Below, piece after piece: positions 40,529 through 50,730 of a stretch of 64,000 nt of DNA (position 1 is its first letter; the number at the start of each line of letters is the position of its first letter). The notes beneath the pieces are model-generated. The model saw only the letters and a list, made by a program, of their open reading frames with translations. It ran no database searches and was not told the DNA's origin. The stretch spans positions 3,110,501 to 3,174,500 of the forward strand of contig NZ_CP059896.1 of the NCBI RefSeq assembly GCF_014126615.1, written 5' to 3'. This DNA comes from Ciceribacter thiooxidans (GTDB lineage: Bacteria; Pseudomonadota; Alphaproteobacteria; Rhizobiales; Rhizobiaceae). Made by a program: the position numbers and the translations under genes.

Positions 40529-41091
40529 TCAGACCGCTTCGACTTCCTGGACTTCGGGATGAAGTGCCTGAGGAGGTTCTGCACGCCATGCTTCAGCGTC
40601 GCGGTCGAGGACGGGCACCCGGAGCATGCCCCCTTCATGTTCAGGTACACCTTGCCGTCCTTGAAGCCGCGGAACGTAATGTCGCCGCCATCCTGGGCGA
40701 CCGCCGGGCGAACCCGCGTTTCGAGAAGTTCCTTGATCGTCGCGACAATGGTTTCGTCGCCCGCATCAAAGAACTCCTCGCCATCCGTCTCGGTGCCGCC
40801 CATAGCAGACGCCGCCATGACCTTCGCACCGCTCATGAAGTGCTCCATGATCGTGCCGAGGATCGCCGGTTTCAGATGCTGCCACTCCGGGCCGTCCTTG
40901 GTGACGGTGATGAAATCGTAGCCGAAGAAGACACCGGTCACACCGGGGATATCGAAGAGACGGACGGCAAGCGGCGAAACCTCCGCGCTTTCGGCATCGC
41001 GGAATTCGGCCGTACCCGTCTCCATGACGACCTTGCCGGGAAGGAACTTCAGTGTCGCCGGGTTCGGCGTGGCTTCGGTCTGGATGAACAT
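40529..41091 (-). CDS. NifU-like Fe-S scaffold (Nfu type), C-terminus frame-shifted
   Basis: A two-domain Nfu protein: an N-terminal Scaffold_Nfu/NifU_N domain (MFIQTEATPNPATLKFLPGK) and a C-terminal NifU domain with the cluster motif GACSGCPSS (Cys156 and Cys159). It delivers iron-sulfur clusters and is a housekeeping protein, not a nif gene. The normal end, HFIPEVQEVEAV, is recovered if one base is added near 40555 in the plus-strand ACTTCGGGAT, giving 187 residues ending at 40529. As written the frame shifts after residue 179 and runs on to 40444 (215 residues), overlapping tsaB by 59 bases. Both cysteines precede the shift. Confidence 0.88.
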
Positions 41092-41206
41092 TGCTTCCTC
41101 CTAACGGTCAGCGACCGCCATCGAGTTTTAGAATTCTTCAAAATGAAATAGGGCCATTCGCCTTCCTCTTCAAGCACGAATGGTACTGCCGCAGTTTATC
41201 CCGGGC

Positions 41207-41704
41207 TCAGCAGAGGGCGTCGATTTCCTCATCACTGAGAGAATCCGGAAGAACGGTCACCGGAATCGGAAAAGCGGCGCCGCGACCGGCGATCATCGAG
41301 ACCAGAGGTCCCGGCCCTTCCTTGGTCGAGCCGGCGGCGAGGACGAGGATTGCGATGTCTCGGTCCTCCTCGATGACGGCATTGATCTGCGCAGCGGGGC
41401 TTCCCTCGCGAATGACGATTTCCGGCTCCGTTCCGATGGTTTCCCGTACGGCCTGAGCGGCCTTGGCTGTCGTCGCCTCGGCCTCTTCGCGCGCCTCCGC
41501 CCGCATGATTTCCTCGACGCCGAGCCATTGCTGGAAATCGCCTTCGGGAATGATGTAGAGCAGAACGAGACCGCCGTTCGAATTCTTCGCACGACGGCCA
41601 GCATAACGGAGCGCCCGATAGCACTCAGGCGTATTGTCGATGACGGCCAGAAATTTTCGCCGGTGCCCCTCAAGACCTGACAGGCGCTTCGAAACCATGT
41701 CCAT
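41207..41704 (-). CDS. Universal stress protein family
   Basis: A 165-residue UspA-fold protein. The first strand RKFLAVIDNTPECYRALRYAGRRA and the domain's alternating strands and helices through LVLLYIIPEG and IVIREGSPAAQINAVIEEDRDIAILVLAAG are typical. The C-terminal nucleotide region is degenerate (TKEGPGPLVSMIAGRGAAFPIPVTVLP, lacking a clean GxxGS motif), so ATP binding is doubtful. It is a single-domain protein between the NifU-like gene and trpS on the minus strand, with 115 bases before the NifU-like gene, enough for a separate promoter there. Confidence 0.88.
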   Translation of the reverse strand: MDMVSKRLSGLEGHRRKFLAVIDNTPECYRALRYAGRRAKNSNGGLVLLYIIPEGDFQQWLGVEEIMRAEAREEAEATTAKAAQAVRETIGTEPEIVIREGSPAAQINAVIEEDRDIAILVLAAGSTKEGPGPLVSMIAGRGAAFPIPVTVLPDSLSDEEIDALC

Positions 41705-41773
41705 CCCCGCTACCGGACTGTGTTGATCCGTCCGCGGACAGGTTCCGGCCGACCTGCCCGGCTGTTCGAGACC

Positions 41774-42838
41774 TTACTGCACGAAACCGATAATGTCGCG
41801 GACTTCCTTCATCGTCTTTTCAGCCCGTGCGCCCGCGCGTGCACCGCCGTCGCGCAGGACGCTGTCGATGTAGGCGGGATCATCCATAAGGCGGCGCATT
41901 TCCCCGTTGACCGGAGCGAGAACTTCGACGGCAAGATCGACGAGGGCCGGCTTGAAGACCGAGAACTGCTGGCCGCCGAAATCCTTCAGGACGTCCGCCT
42001 TCGAGCGGTCGGAAAGCGCTGCGAAGATACCGACCAGATTGTCGGCTTCCGGCCGACCCTTCAGCCCCTCGACTTCGCTCGGCAGCGCGTCGGGATCCGT
42101 CTTGGCCTTGCGGATCTTCTTGGAAATGGTCTCGGCGTCGTCCAGCAGGTTGATGCGCGAGAGGTCGGAAGGATCCGACTTCGACATCTTCTTGGTGCCG
42201 TCCTTGAGGCTCATGACGCGCGGCGCCGGACCCTCGATCATCGGCTCCACCATCGGGAAATAGGCATGGACCGGCTCGTCGCCCACCAGGATGTCAGTCC
42301 CGAGGCCGGCCGCACGAATCTTCTGCATGAAGTCCATGTTGAACTTCATGGCGATGTCGCGGGTCAGCTCGAGATGCTGCTTCTGATCGTCGCCGACGGG
42401 AACATGGGTCGCGCGATAGACGAGGATGTCGGCGGCCATCAGGCTCGGATAGGCGAGCAGTCCGAGGGAAGCGTTTTCACGGTCCTTCCCTGCCTTGTCC
42501 TTGAACTGCGTCATCCTGTTCATCCAGCCGATGCGCGCGACGCAGTTGAATATCCAGGCGAGTTCGGCGTGCTGGGGAACCTGCGACTGGTTGAAGACGA
42601 TGTGCTGCTTGGGATCGATGCCGGCGGCGATGAAGGCCGCGGTAATCGAGCGGATCTGGCCCGGCAGGTCGTCATGGACGAGCTGGGCGGTGATCGCATG
42701 CAGGTCAACGACGCAGTAGATGCAGTCATGGCTTTCCTGAAGCGCGACGAACTTGCGGATCGCGCCCAGGTAGTTGCCGAGATGAAGATTGCCGGTCGGC
42801 TGAACACCGGAGAAAACCAGCTGCTTGAATTCGCCCAT
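41774..42838 (-). CDS. trpS: Tryptophanyl-tRNA synthetase
   Basis: A 354-residue class Ic synthetase. The HIGH-type motif is [13 protein letters not shown] and the KMSKS motif is [10 protein letters not shown]. The Trp-pocket and dimer segments ([31 protein letters not shown]) are normal. ATG at 42838 has a GAGGA ribosome site five bases away; a GTG four codons upstream is less likely. The order murJ-VOC-trpS on the minus strand resembles other rhizobia except for the VOC gene. Confidence 0.97.
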   Translation of the reverse strand: MGEFKQLVFSGVQPTGNLHLGNYLGAIRKFVALQESHDCIYCVVDLHAITAQLVHDDLPGQIRSITAAFIAAGIDPKQHIVFNQSQVPQHAELAWIFNCVARIGWMNRMTQFKDKAGKDRENASLGLLAYPSLMAADILVYRATHVPVGDDQKQHLELTRDIAMKFNMDFMQKIRAAGLGTDILVGDEPVHAYFPMVEPMIEGPAPRVMSLKDGTKKMSKSDPSDLSRINLLDDAETISKKIRKAKTDPDALPSEVEGLKGRPEADNLVGIFAALSDRSKADVLKDFGGQQFSVFKPALVDLAVEVLAPVNGEMRRLMDDPAYIDSVLRDGGARAGARAEKTMKEVRDIIGFVQ

Positions 42839-42918
42839 AATCGTCCTCACAGGCTTGTGGAGGGCCCGGCCTCGCTATTGAAACTCGCTCGCGCTTATGC
42901 ACGCGGCCCGAGAGACAA

Positions 42919-43326
42919 TCAAGGGGCCGGCTCGATCAGGTCCCAGCGATTTCCGTAGAGGTCCGCGAAGACGGCAACTGTCCCATAGACCTCGCGTCGA
43001 GGCTCTTCGAGGAACTGGACGCCATTCGCAAGAAAGGTCGCGCGGTCGCGTGCGAAGTCGTCGGTTTCCAGGAAGAACCCGACCCGGCCGCCTGTCTGGT
43101 TTCCAATCGCCTGCGTCTGTGCTTCGCCGTCGGCCCGGGCGAGCAGCAGGGCGGCACCGGCCGCTCCTTTCGGCGCGACAACGAGCCAGCGCTTGTCCCC
43201 CTCCAAACTGCTGTCGGCAAGGCACTCGAAGCCGAGGACATCACAGTAGAAGGCTTTGGCGCGGTCGTAATCATCGACCACCAGTGCGACAGTAGCGAGG
43301 CGACGCCGGGGCGCTGAGCGGGTCAT
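42919..43326 (-). CDS. VOC-superfamily (glyoxalase-like) protein
   Basis: A 135-residue single vicinal-oxygen-chelate domain with two beta-alpha-beta-beta-beta modules. The first begins RLATVALVVDDYDRAKAFYCDVLGFE and the second begins GRVGFFLETDDFARDRATFL and ends DLYGNRWDLIEPA. The first-position metal His is replaced (VALVVDD), so it is not a glyoxalase I and may bind a metal differently or not at all. Substrate is unknown. Its ATG overlaps the murJ stop (ATGA), indicating coupled translation. Confidence 0.88.
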   Translation of the reverse strand: MTRSAPRRRLATVALVVDDYDRAKAFYCDVLGFECLADSSLEGDKRWLVVAPKGAAGAALLLARADGEAQTQAIGNQTGGRVGFFLETDDFARDRATFLANGVQFLEEPRREVYGTVAVFADLYGNRWDLIEPAP

Positions 43327-44933
43327 TGCTCGCCATCCGAAGATAGGCTTTCGGGCGATTCGGCGGAACTACGGGCGCCGCGCTGAAGATTGCGCCGTAT
43401 CATGCCGAGATCGGCCCCGCCGATGGCGAAGGCGAGGCCGAAATAGACGACCATAGCAACTGCAATCAGCGCTCCGAGCGCCGCAACCTGAGTCAGAAGC
43501 GGCGTCTCGGGCTGTAGCCAGCCGCTCCAGCGATCGGAGAGATAAACGAGCACGCCGGCCATTGCCGCCGAGGCGACGATGAGCCGCGCCGCGCGTTTCG
43601 CGAGCGCCCATTCCCAGACGAGATCGCCGCGGCGAAGAAGCGTCGTAAACAGGAGGCACGTGTTGACCCAGCCGGCGGCGGCTTCGGCCGTGGCGATCCC
43701 CCGCTCGGCGATGAAGGGGAAGAGAGAGATGGCAAGCGCGGAATTGATGACGACCGAAACGCCGGTAAACCGCATGGGCGTCCGGGTATCCTCCCGCGCG
43801 TAGAAACCCGGCTGTAGTGCCTTGATCAGGACGAAACCCGGAAGCCCGAGGCCGTAGATCGCGAGAATCGAAGCGACGAGTGCTGTATTCTGTTCGGTGA
43901 AGGCACCACGCTCATAGAGCACCCGGATGATCTCGTCGGAGAGAACCCAGAGCGCGGCGGCCGCGGGAAGGGTGAGGAACAGCACGAATTCGATCGACCG
44001 GTTCTGGATATAGGTCGCCTCCTTCGCGTGGCCGGCCTTCAGTGCCCTGGCGAGCTCGGGAAGCAGGACGACGCCGACCGCCACGCCGACCACGCCGAGC
44101 GGAAGCTGGTAGATGCGGTCGGCATACTGGAGGGCGGCGATGGCGCCTTCCTTTCCAGAGGCGATCGCTTGGCCGATGATCTGGTTGATCTGGGTGATGC
44201 CGCCCGTCACCGCCGCCGGAATGGCGAGCACCAGAAGCCGCTTCACGTTGGGGGTAAATCGCGGAAACCTCAACCCGATGGAAATCCCGGCATGGCGCAC
44301 GCCGCCGTAGACGACTGCCAACTGCAGGACACCAGCGGCGAGCACCGACCAGGAGAGATACCATGCGGTCAGAGCAGGCTCCGCGCCCGTATAGAGGGCA
44401 TAGAACAGCGCGCCGATCATCACGACGTTGAGGAAGATCGGAGCAACCGCCGCCGCGAAGAAGTGATGGAGAGAATTCAACATGCCGCTCATCATCGCCG
44501 TCAGCGACATCGACATGAGATAGGGAAACATCACCGCCGCGAGCCTGACGGTGATCGACAGCTTCTCCGGATCGTCGGCAAACCCCGGCGCGATGATCCA
44601 CGAGACGAGAAGCGGCATGGCCAGCTCCATCCCGATCGTGAGCAACATCAGGACGGTGAACAGGACACCGAAGACTTCCTCGGAGAAGCGCTTGGCGCCC
44701 TCGACGCCATGCGCCTCAATCTCCTTGGCGAAGAGCGGTACGAAGGCTGCGTTGAAGGCCCCTTCGGCGAAAAGCCTGCGGAAGAGGTTCGGAAAGCGGA
44801 AAGCGGCATAGAAGACGTCGGCCATCGGCCCGGTGCCGAGCGCCGCCGCCATCAGTGTCTCGCGTGCGAAGCCAAAGGTACGGCTGCCCAGCGTCGCGCC
44901 GCCGACGGTGGCAAACTTCTTGACGAGCCCCAT
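43323..44933 (-). CDS. murJ: Lipid II flippase MurJ
   Basis: A 536-residue inner-membrane protein with about 14 helices of the MOP superfamily (formerly MviN) that flips lipid II for peptidoglycan synthesis. N-terminal MGLVKKFATVGGATLGSRTFGFARETL and the ADVFYAAFRFPNLFRRLFAEGAFNAAFVPLF segment, with its essential arginines, are typical. ATG at 44933 lies two bases after the glnD stop; the frame continues antisense-like upstream and is ignored. The glnD-murJ-trpS order fits rhizobia. Confidence 0.96.
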   Translation of the reverse strand: MGLVKKFATVGGATLGSRTFGFARETLMAAALGTGPMADVFYAAFRFPNLFRRLFAEGAFNAAFVPLFAKEIEAHGVEGAKRFSEEVFGVLFTVLMLLTIGMELAMPLLVSWIIAPGFADDPEKLSITVRLAAVMFPYLMSMSLTAMMSGMLNSLHHFFAAAVAPIFLNVVMIGALFYALYTGAEPALTAWYLSWSVLAAGVLQLAVVYGGVRHAGISIGLRFPRFTPNVKRLLVLAIPAAVTGGITQINQIIGQAIASGKEGAIAALQYADRIYQLPLGVVGVAVGVVLLPELARALKAGHAKEATYIQNRSIEFVLFLTLPAAAALWVLSDEIIRVLYERGAFTEQNTALVASILAIYGLGLPGFVLIKALQPGFYAREDTRTPMRFTGVSVVINSALAISLFPFIAERGIATAEAAAGWVNTCLLFTTLLRRGDLVWEWALAKRAARLIVASAAMAGVLVYLSDRWSGWLQPETPLLTQVAALGALIAVAMVVYFGLAFAIGGADLGMIRRNLQRGARSSAESPESLSSDGEQ

Positions 44934-44935
44934 AC

Positions 44936-47761
44936 TCAGGCCCTGACCTTCTTCTGTGCGACCGTGCCTTTCTGCGGTTGCGGCGCGATGATGCCGGACG
45001 GCATGTTGTCGCGGAACTCGTCCGCTTGGCCGGCCATCACCGTCTTCAGACGCGCAACGATGCTCGCCTGCCGGTTCTCGTTGGTGACCTTCTGGCCGAT
45101 GAGGTCGGTGACGTAAAAGGTATCGATCACCTTTTCCCCAAAGGTGGTGATACGCGCCGACTGGATATCGAGCGAGAGATCGGAGAGTACCGCCGTCACG
45201 TCGGCGAGCAGACCGATGCGATCGAGGCATTCGACCTCGATAACGGTGAATTTGTTCGACAGGGTATTCGAGATCGTCACATGCGGCTGAACGGGGAAGG
45301 TCTTGTTGCCCTTCTTGCCCTTGCTGCGGGTGGCTATGACCTCCGGCAGCCGTTTGCGTCCGGAGAGAACGTCCTCGATCATCTTGCCGATCGTCGCCGC
45401 CCGCCGCATTTCGTCCTCGTCGATCGGGAATTCACGGTTAACCAGGATGGTGTCCAGAGCGCGGCCGTCGGAAGTCGTATAGATCTGCGCATCGGCGATA
45501 TTCGCCCCTGCCGCAGCACAGGCTCCCGCGATCACCGAGAGAAGGCGCGGATGGTCGGGAGCGAGCACCGTGATTTCCGTAATCGCATGGAAGGAATGGG
45601 TCCGGACCATGGTCGCGAGCCCCTTGCCTGCAATGTCCGCCTCCCGGATGAAATGGGCGTGTCGCACCTGATCCTCCAGCGGCACGGTGAGCAGATACGG
45701 CTCGTAGTGCAGCTTGGTGTACATCGCGCGGTCCTTGTCGCTCCAGTCGCCAAGCGCCTTGCTGAGCTGCTCGGCGGCGTACTTGGCGCGATCCTTGCGC
45801 GACACCTCCGAAAAGCCACCGGACAGCAGCAGTTCGGTTTCGTAGTAGAGGGTTCGCAGCAGTTGACCCTTCCAGCCATTCCAGACGCCGGGTCCGACGG
45901 CCCGAATGTCGCAGACCGTGAGGATCAGCAGCATTTTGAGACGGTCGAGTGATTGCACCTTCTCGGCGAAGTCGCTGATCGTCTTGCGATCATGCATATC
46001 CCGGGTCTGCGCAACCATCGACATGGTGAGGTGCTCATCGATGAGCCAGGCTACGAGCTCCGTCTGCTTAGGGCTGAGGCCGAGGCGCGGGCAAAGCTTG
46101 CGCGCGACCCGTGCACCGGCGACGGAATGATCCTCCTGTCGCCCCTTGGCGATGTCGTGGAGGAGGACAGCAACGTAGAGCGAGTCCCGATCCTCAACAC
46201 CGGGCATCAGAGTTGCGGCGAGTGGATGGATGTCTTCAGCCTTCCCTTCGTCGATCTCCGACAGGACTTCGACGGACCGGATCAGGTGTTCATCGACGGT
46301 ATAGTGATGATACATGTTGAACTGCATCATCGAGACGATCTTGCCGAACTCCGGAATGAAGCGTCCGAGCACACCCGACTCGTTCATCCGCCGCAGGATC
46401 TGCCCGGGCTGGCGGCGTGACGTCAACATCGAGAGGAACAGCCGGTTCGCCTCCTCGTTCTCGCGGAAATCGTTGTCGATCAGCGACAGCGAGCGTGTCA
46501 CGATCTTCAGTGCATCGGGATGGAACTCGAGCCCGTTGATATCCGCCACGTGGAAGAAGCGCATGATCGAAATAGAGTCACGCTTGAAAACGTCCTTATC
46601 CGCCAGCGCGATCCGGCCCCTGTCCTCGATGAACTCTATAGTACCGGGTATCTTGCGGGGGCGATTGGCGAAACGACCGAGCATCGCCGTCAACACGGGC
46701 GCAGCCTTCGCCTGCTGCTCCTCGAGCGTCGCACAGAATATGCGGGTCAGGTCGCCGACATCCTTGGCGACCAGGAAATAGTGTTTCATGAATCGCTCGA
46801 CGGCGGAAAGGCCCGGTCGCGGCTGGTAGCCGAGGCTGCGGGCGATTTCCGGCTGCAGGTCGAAGGAGAGACGCTCCTCCGGCTTTCCGGTCAGGAAATG
46901 CATGTGGCAGCGCACGGCCCAGAGGAAGTCATCGGCCTTCTGGAAAAGCCGCAGTTCTTGCTTCGAAAGAACGCCGAGCTTGACGAGTTCGCCGGCGTCC
47001 CGGACGTGATACTTGTACTTGGCGATCCAGAAGAGCGTCTGCAGGTCGCGCAGACCGCCTTTGCCTTCCTTGACGTTCGGTTCGACGAGGTAGCGGCTGT
47101 CACCTGATTTGCGGTGCCGCTCATCGCGTTCGGCGAGCTTGGCTGCGATGAATTCCGGAGCCGTGTCGCGGGTCACGTCGTGATCGAAGCGCTGGTGCAG
47201 ATCCCGCGCCAGGTCTTCCCGCCCGCAGACGAAGCGTGTCTCAAGGATCGCTGTGCGGATCGTCATGTCCGTCTTCGACAGACGAATGCACTCCTCGATC
47301 GTGCGGGTCGCATGCCCGACCTTGAAGCCCATGTCCCAGAGCAGATAGAGCACGAATTCGACCGCCTTGTGCATGTCGGGCGTGAATTTCGCCGGCAGCA
47401 CGAAAAGCAGGTCGATATCCGATCCCGGCGCAAGCGTACCACGTCCGTAACCGCCGACGGCCGAGACCGCAATCTTCGTCGCATCGCGATATATCTGAGT
47501 TGCTGCGCAGTCGAAGATGATAGTGATGATCCGGTCCTGCAGCCAGGAGAGCCGCTGTGCGCAGCGGATACCGCTGCCATCGGCAAAGAGCTGCGCCTTC
47601 ACTCTTTCGCGCCCTTGAGCACTCGCGGCCCGCAGGATCGGCAGGAGTGCCGAGCGCATCTCCAGCAGTTTCCCGCTATTGGCGCGAACCACCTTCCCGC
47701 ATTCTTCAGTGAGGGCGGCGACATCGAGGATTTCGCTGAGGTCGAGATCGGACGTGGTCAT
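44936..47761 (-). CDS. glnD: PII uridylyltransferase / uridylyl-removing enzyme
   Basis: A roughly 941-residue bifunctional nitrogen sensor that uridylylates PII under low nitrogen and reverses it under high glutamine. In order it has a nucleotidyltransferase domain ([18 protein letters not shown]), a central helical region, an HD domain ([17 protein letters not shown]) and two C-terminal ACT domains. The start is uncertain: ATG at 47761 gives [18 protein letters not shown], close to family N-termini, while GTG at 47857 would add 32 residues. In the same window rpoN and ptsN also belong to nitrogen control. Confidence 0.95.
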   Translation of the reverse strand: MTTSDLDLSEILDVAALTEECGKVVRANSGKLLEMRSALLPILRAASAQGRERVKAQLFADGSGIRCAQRLSWLQDRIITIIFDCAATQIYRDATKIAVSAVGGYGRGTLAPGSDIDLLFVLPAKFTPDMHKAVEFVLYLLWDMGFKVGHATRTIEECIRLSKTDMTIRTAILETRFVCGREDLARDLHQRFDHDVTRDTAPEFIAAKLAERDERHRKSGDSRYLVEPNVKEGKGGLRDLQTLFWIAKYKYHVRDAGELVKLGVLSKQELRLFQKADDFLWAVRCHMHFLTGKPEERLSFDLQPEIARSLGYQPRPGLSAVERFMKHYFLVAKDVGDLTRIFCATLEEQQAKAAPVLTAMLGRFANRPRKIPGTIEFIEDRGRIALADKDVFKRDSISIMRFFHVADINGLEFHPDALKIVTRSLSLIDNDFRENEEANRLFLSMLTSRRQPGQILRRMNESGVLGRFIPEFGKIVSMMQFNMYHHYTVDEHLIRSVEVLSEIDEGKAEDIHPLAATLMPGVEDRDSLYVAVLLHDIAKGRQEDHSVAGARVARKLCPRLGLSPKQTELVAWLIDEHLTMSMVAQTRDMHDRKTISDFAEKVQSLDRLKMLLILTVCDIRAVGPGVWNGWKGQLLRTLYYETELLLSGGFSEVSRKDRAKYAAEQLSKALGDWSDKDRAMYTKLHYEPYLLTVPLEDQVRHAHFIREADIAGKGLATMVRTHSFHAITEITVLAPDHPRLLSVIAGACAAAGANIADAQIYTTSDGRALDTILVNREFPIDEDEMRRAATIGKMIEDVLSGRKRLPEVIATRSKGKKGNKTFPVQPHVTISNTLSNKFTVIEVECLDRIGLLADVTAVLSDLSLDIQSARITTFGEKVIDTFYVTDLIGQKVTNENRQASIVARLKTVMAGQADEFRDNMPSGIIAPQPQKGTVAQKKVRA

Positions 47762-47879
47762 GTCAGTCGTCAGGCTTTCCCCGGCAGGTCCGCCGTAAGG
47801 CTTTCCGGCAATAGATGGTGAGCTGGGCGCAACAGCGCTATAGCGCTTTTCCGCCACCCTTCACAGGCAAATCTAACGT

Positions 47880-50615
47880 TCAAGACTTGCCAAGTTGTTT
47901 CTTGAGTTCGTAGAGCGCATCAAGCGCGGCACGCGGCGTCATATCGTCGAGGTCGAGCGTCCGCAGCGCGTCCTCTACCTTCGAAGGTCCTGATTTCTGG
48001 GCTGTTTCCCGCCGCACCGCCACCTGGAACAACGGCAAATCGTCGATGAGCTGACTCGCTGGATTCTTGCGGTCGGCATCCTCGAGGCGGGAGAGCACGT
48101 CGCGGGCCCGCGCCACGACAGACGCCGGCAGGCCGGCAAGCCGTGCGACCTGGATACCGTAGGAGCGGTCGGCCGCTCCGGGCCCCACCTCATGCAGGAA
48201 AATGACGTCACCGTCCCATTCCTTGACGCGCATGGTGACGTTCGAGAGCCTGTCGAGTTTTTCGGAAAGCGCCGTCAACTCATGGAAATGCGTGGCGAAC
48301 AGTGCCCGGCAACGGTTGACCTCATGCAGATGCTCGACGGCCGCCCAGGCGATCGAAAGTCCGTCGAAGGTCGCCGTTCCGCGCCCGATTTCATCGAGGA
48401 TCACAAGCGAGCGGTCGCCGGCCTGGTTGAGGATCGCCGCCGTCTCGACCATCTCGACCATGAAGGTCGAGCGCCCGCGCGCAAGATCGTCCGAGGCGCC
48501 GACGCGGGAGAACAGACGGTCGACGACGCCGATATGTGCTGAACCCGCGGGCACGAACGAGCCCATCTGCGCCATGATGGCGATCAGCGCGTTCTGACGC
48601 AGGAATGTCGACTTACCGCCCATGTTCGGGCCGGTGAGCAGCCAGATCGCACCGTTGGAACCACTGCCGCTCGGCGACAGATCGCAGTTGTTGGCGATGA
48701 ACGGACTGAGCGCCTGCCGCCTCAACGCCTGCTCGACGACCGGATGGCGGCCCGCCGTGATCGCGAACATGCGGCTGTCGTCAACGGTCGGGCGGCAGTA
48801 ACCCTGCTCCTCGGCCAGCGCTGCAAGCCCCGCCGCTACATCGAGCACCGCAAGTGCCCGCGCCGCAGCCTTGATCGGTTCGGCGGCTGCGACGACCCCC
48901 GCCGTCATGCGATCGAAGGCCTGCAGCTCGATTTCCAGGGCCTGGCCGGCGGCATTGGCGATCCGGCTTTCGAGATCGGCGAGTTCGGTCGTGGTGAAGC
49001 GCATGGCACTCGCCATCGTCTGCCGGTGAATGAAGCGTGACCGTGCCGCGTCGCTGTCGGTCATGGCGCCCGCATTGCCGGCGGAGACCTCGATGAAGTA
49101 GCCGAGCACGTTGTTGTGCTTGATCTTCAGCGACCTGATTCCGGTCTCCTCGGCGTACTGGAGCTGCAACCCGGCGATCACCCTCCGCGACTGGTCGCGC
49201 AAGGCCCGAACCTCGTCGAGCTCGGCAATTGCTCCTTCGCGCAGGAAGCCGCCGTCGCGTTTCAGCAGCGGCAGGTCGTCGGAAAGCATTGCCGCAAGCA
49301 AGTCTTCCAGCGGCGCCGGTAGAAGAACGAGGCTCTCGTAGGCGCCTTCGAGCTCCGCCGGCAGGTCCTGTTTCGAAAGGAGGCCTGCAACGTCACGAGC
49401 AACTGCAAGGCCATGACGGACTGCACCCAAATCACGCGGGCCGCCGCGATCAAGCGCCAGTCGGGAGAGCGCCCGAGGCATGTCCGGCACGCGCTTCAGA
49501 GCATCGCGCAGGCGGTCAGCAAGGGTGGCCTCGGCGAGCAGAAAAGCGATGGAATCCTGCCGCTCGGCAATCTGCTGAGGATCGGTGAGCGGAGACATCA
49601 GCCGCTCGGCGAGCAGACGGGCACCGCCGCCGGTGACGGTCCGGTCGATCGCCTTCAGCAGAGAACCGTTGCGGTCCCCTGAAAGCGTCTTCACGAGTTC
49701 CAGGTTGGCGCGCGTTGCAGGATCGATGAAGAGCGTCGACGCGGCACTCTGGCGCTCTGGCAATCCGAGTGGCGGACGCTCTGCAATCTGCGTCTTCTCG
49801 ACGTAGGCGACGGCGGCGGCCGCCGCCGCCAGCTCGGCCCGTGTAAAGGAACCGAACCCATCAAGCGTGCCGACGCCGAAGAAGCGCGCCAACCGGTTCT
49901 CTGCGGTCGCACTGTCGAAGAGCACTGCCGGCTGCGGCACCGCCACCCGACCGAGCACGTCGAAAACGGGCTTGAGCTCGGGATCGAAAAAGATGCTGTC
50001 GGGTACGATCAGTTCGCGCGGCTCGATCCGGAGGATGTCGGCGAGCAGACGCGCCTCCTCCGTTTCTGCGAGCTGGAAAACACCGGTCGAAATGTCGATC
50101 CAGGCCAAGGCCAGTTGCGGCGAGGCGCCACCCCGGATGCGGGAAAGCGCCATCAGATAATTCGATTCGGATGGCGAGAGCAGCTTCTCTTCAGTCAGCG
50201 TGCCCGGCGTGACGAGCCGGACGACGTCGCGACGGACGACCGACTTCGATCCGCGCTTCTTCGCTTCGGCCGGATCTTCGACCTGTTCGCAGACGGCGAC
50301 GCGAAAGCCGAGAGAGATCAGTTTTTGCAGGTAGTCATCCGCGGCATGCACCGGCACGCCACACATGGGAATCTCCTGCCCCATGTGCTGGCCGCGCTTC
50401 GTCAGCGTGATTCCGAGCGCGCGCGAGGCGTCGACGGCATCCTCGAAGAAGAGCTCGTAGAAATCGCCCATGCGGTAGAAAAGCAGCGAATCGGGATTGT
50501 TCGCCTTGATCTCGATATACTGCTCCATCATCGGCGTTGCCGATGCACGGCTCTCCTCCGAGACAAGCTCGGCAGCATTCAGGACCTCGGTCGAGGGGGC
50601 TCTGTTGATTGTCAC
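47880..50615 (-). CDS. mutS: DNA mismatch repair protein MutS
   Basis: A 911-residue mismatch-recognition ATPase. The mismatch-binding Phe-x-Glu motif lies in [13 protein letters not shown], with connector, core and clamp domains in the middle. The ATPase has Walker [17 protein letters not shown], signature region [14 protein letters not shown] and Walker [13 protein letters not shown]. The C-terminal helix-turn-helix and dimer region ([22 protein letters not shown]) is intact. It is divergent from tme and lies upstream of glnD on the same strand, with 118 bases between. Confidence 0.97.
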   Translation of the reverse strand: MTINRAPSTEVLNAAELVSEESRASATPMMEQYIEIKANNPDSLLFYRMGDFYELFFEDAVDASRALGITLTKRGQHMGQEIPMCGVPVHAADDYLQKLISLGFRVAVCEQVEDPAEAKKRGSKSVVRRDVVRLVTPGTLTEEKLLSPSESNYLMALSRIRGGASPQLALAWIDISTGVFQLAETEEARLLADILRIEPRELIVPDSIFFDPELKPVFDVLGRVAVPQPAVLFDSATAENRLARFFGVGTLDGFGSFTRAELAAAAAAVAYVEKTQIAERPPLGLPERQSAASTLFIDPATRANLELVKTLSGDRNGSLLKAIDRTVTGGGARLLAERLMSPLTDPQQIAERQDSIAFLLAEATLADRLRDALKRVPDMPRALSRLALDRGGPRDLGAVRHGLAVARDVAGLLSKQDLPAELEGAYESLVLLPAPLEDLLAAMLSDDLPLLKRDGGFLREGAIAELDEVRALRDQSRRVIAGLQLQYAEETGIRSLKIKHNNVLGYFIEVSAGNAGAMTDSDAARSRFIHRQTMASAMRFTTTELADLESRIANAAGQALEIELQAFDRMTAGVVAAAEPIKAAARALAVLDVAAGLAALAEEQGYCRPTVDDSRMFAITAGRHPVVEQALRRQALSPFIANNCDLSPSGSGSNGAIWLLTGPNMGGKSTFLRQNALIAIMAQMGSFVPAGSAHIGVVDRLFSRVGASDDLARGRSTFMVEMVETAAILNQAGDRSLVILDEIGRGTATFDGLSIAWAAVEHLHEVNRCRALFATHFHELTALSEKLDRLSNVTMRVKEWDGDVIFLHEVGPGAADRSYGIQVARLAGLPASVVARARDVLSRLEDADRKNPASQLIDDLPLFQVAVRRETAQKSGPSKVEDALRTLDLDDMTPRAALDALYELKKQLGKS

Positions 50616-50730
50616 GGGCGAACGGTTTTCTTCGAAAAAGAGACGTGCAACAGTAACGGCCTCCGCTCTGCAAAGACAATAACAAAGGTCGGCCGGAACA
50701 ACGGTCGCCCACAGCTAGGTTCGAGGGAAC

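Noticed and set aside
40529..41091. nifU as a sign of a nitrogen-fixation cluster
   Set aside because: The protein is the housekeeping Nfu type without the IscU-like catalytic cysteines of NifU, and no nif genes are nearby.
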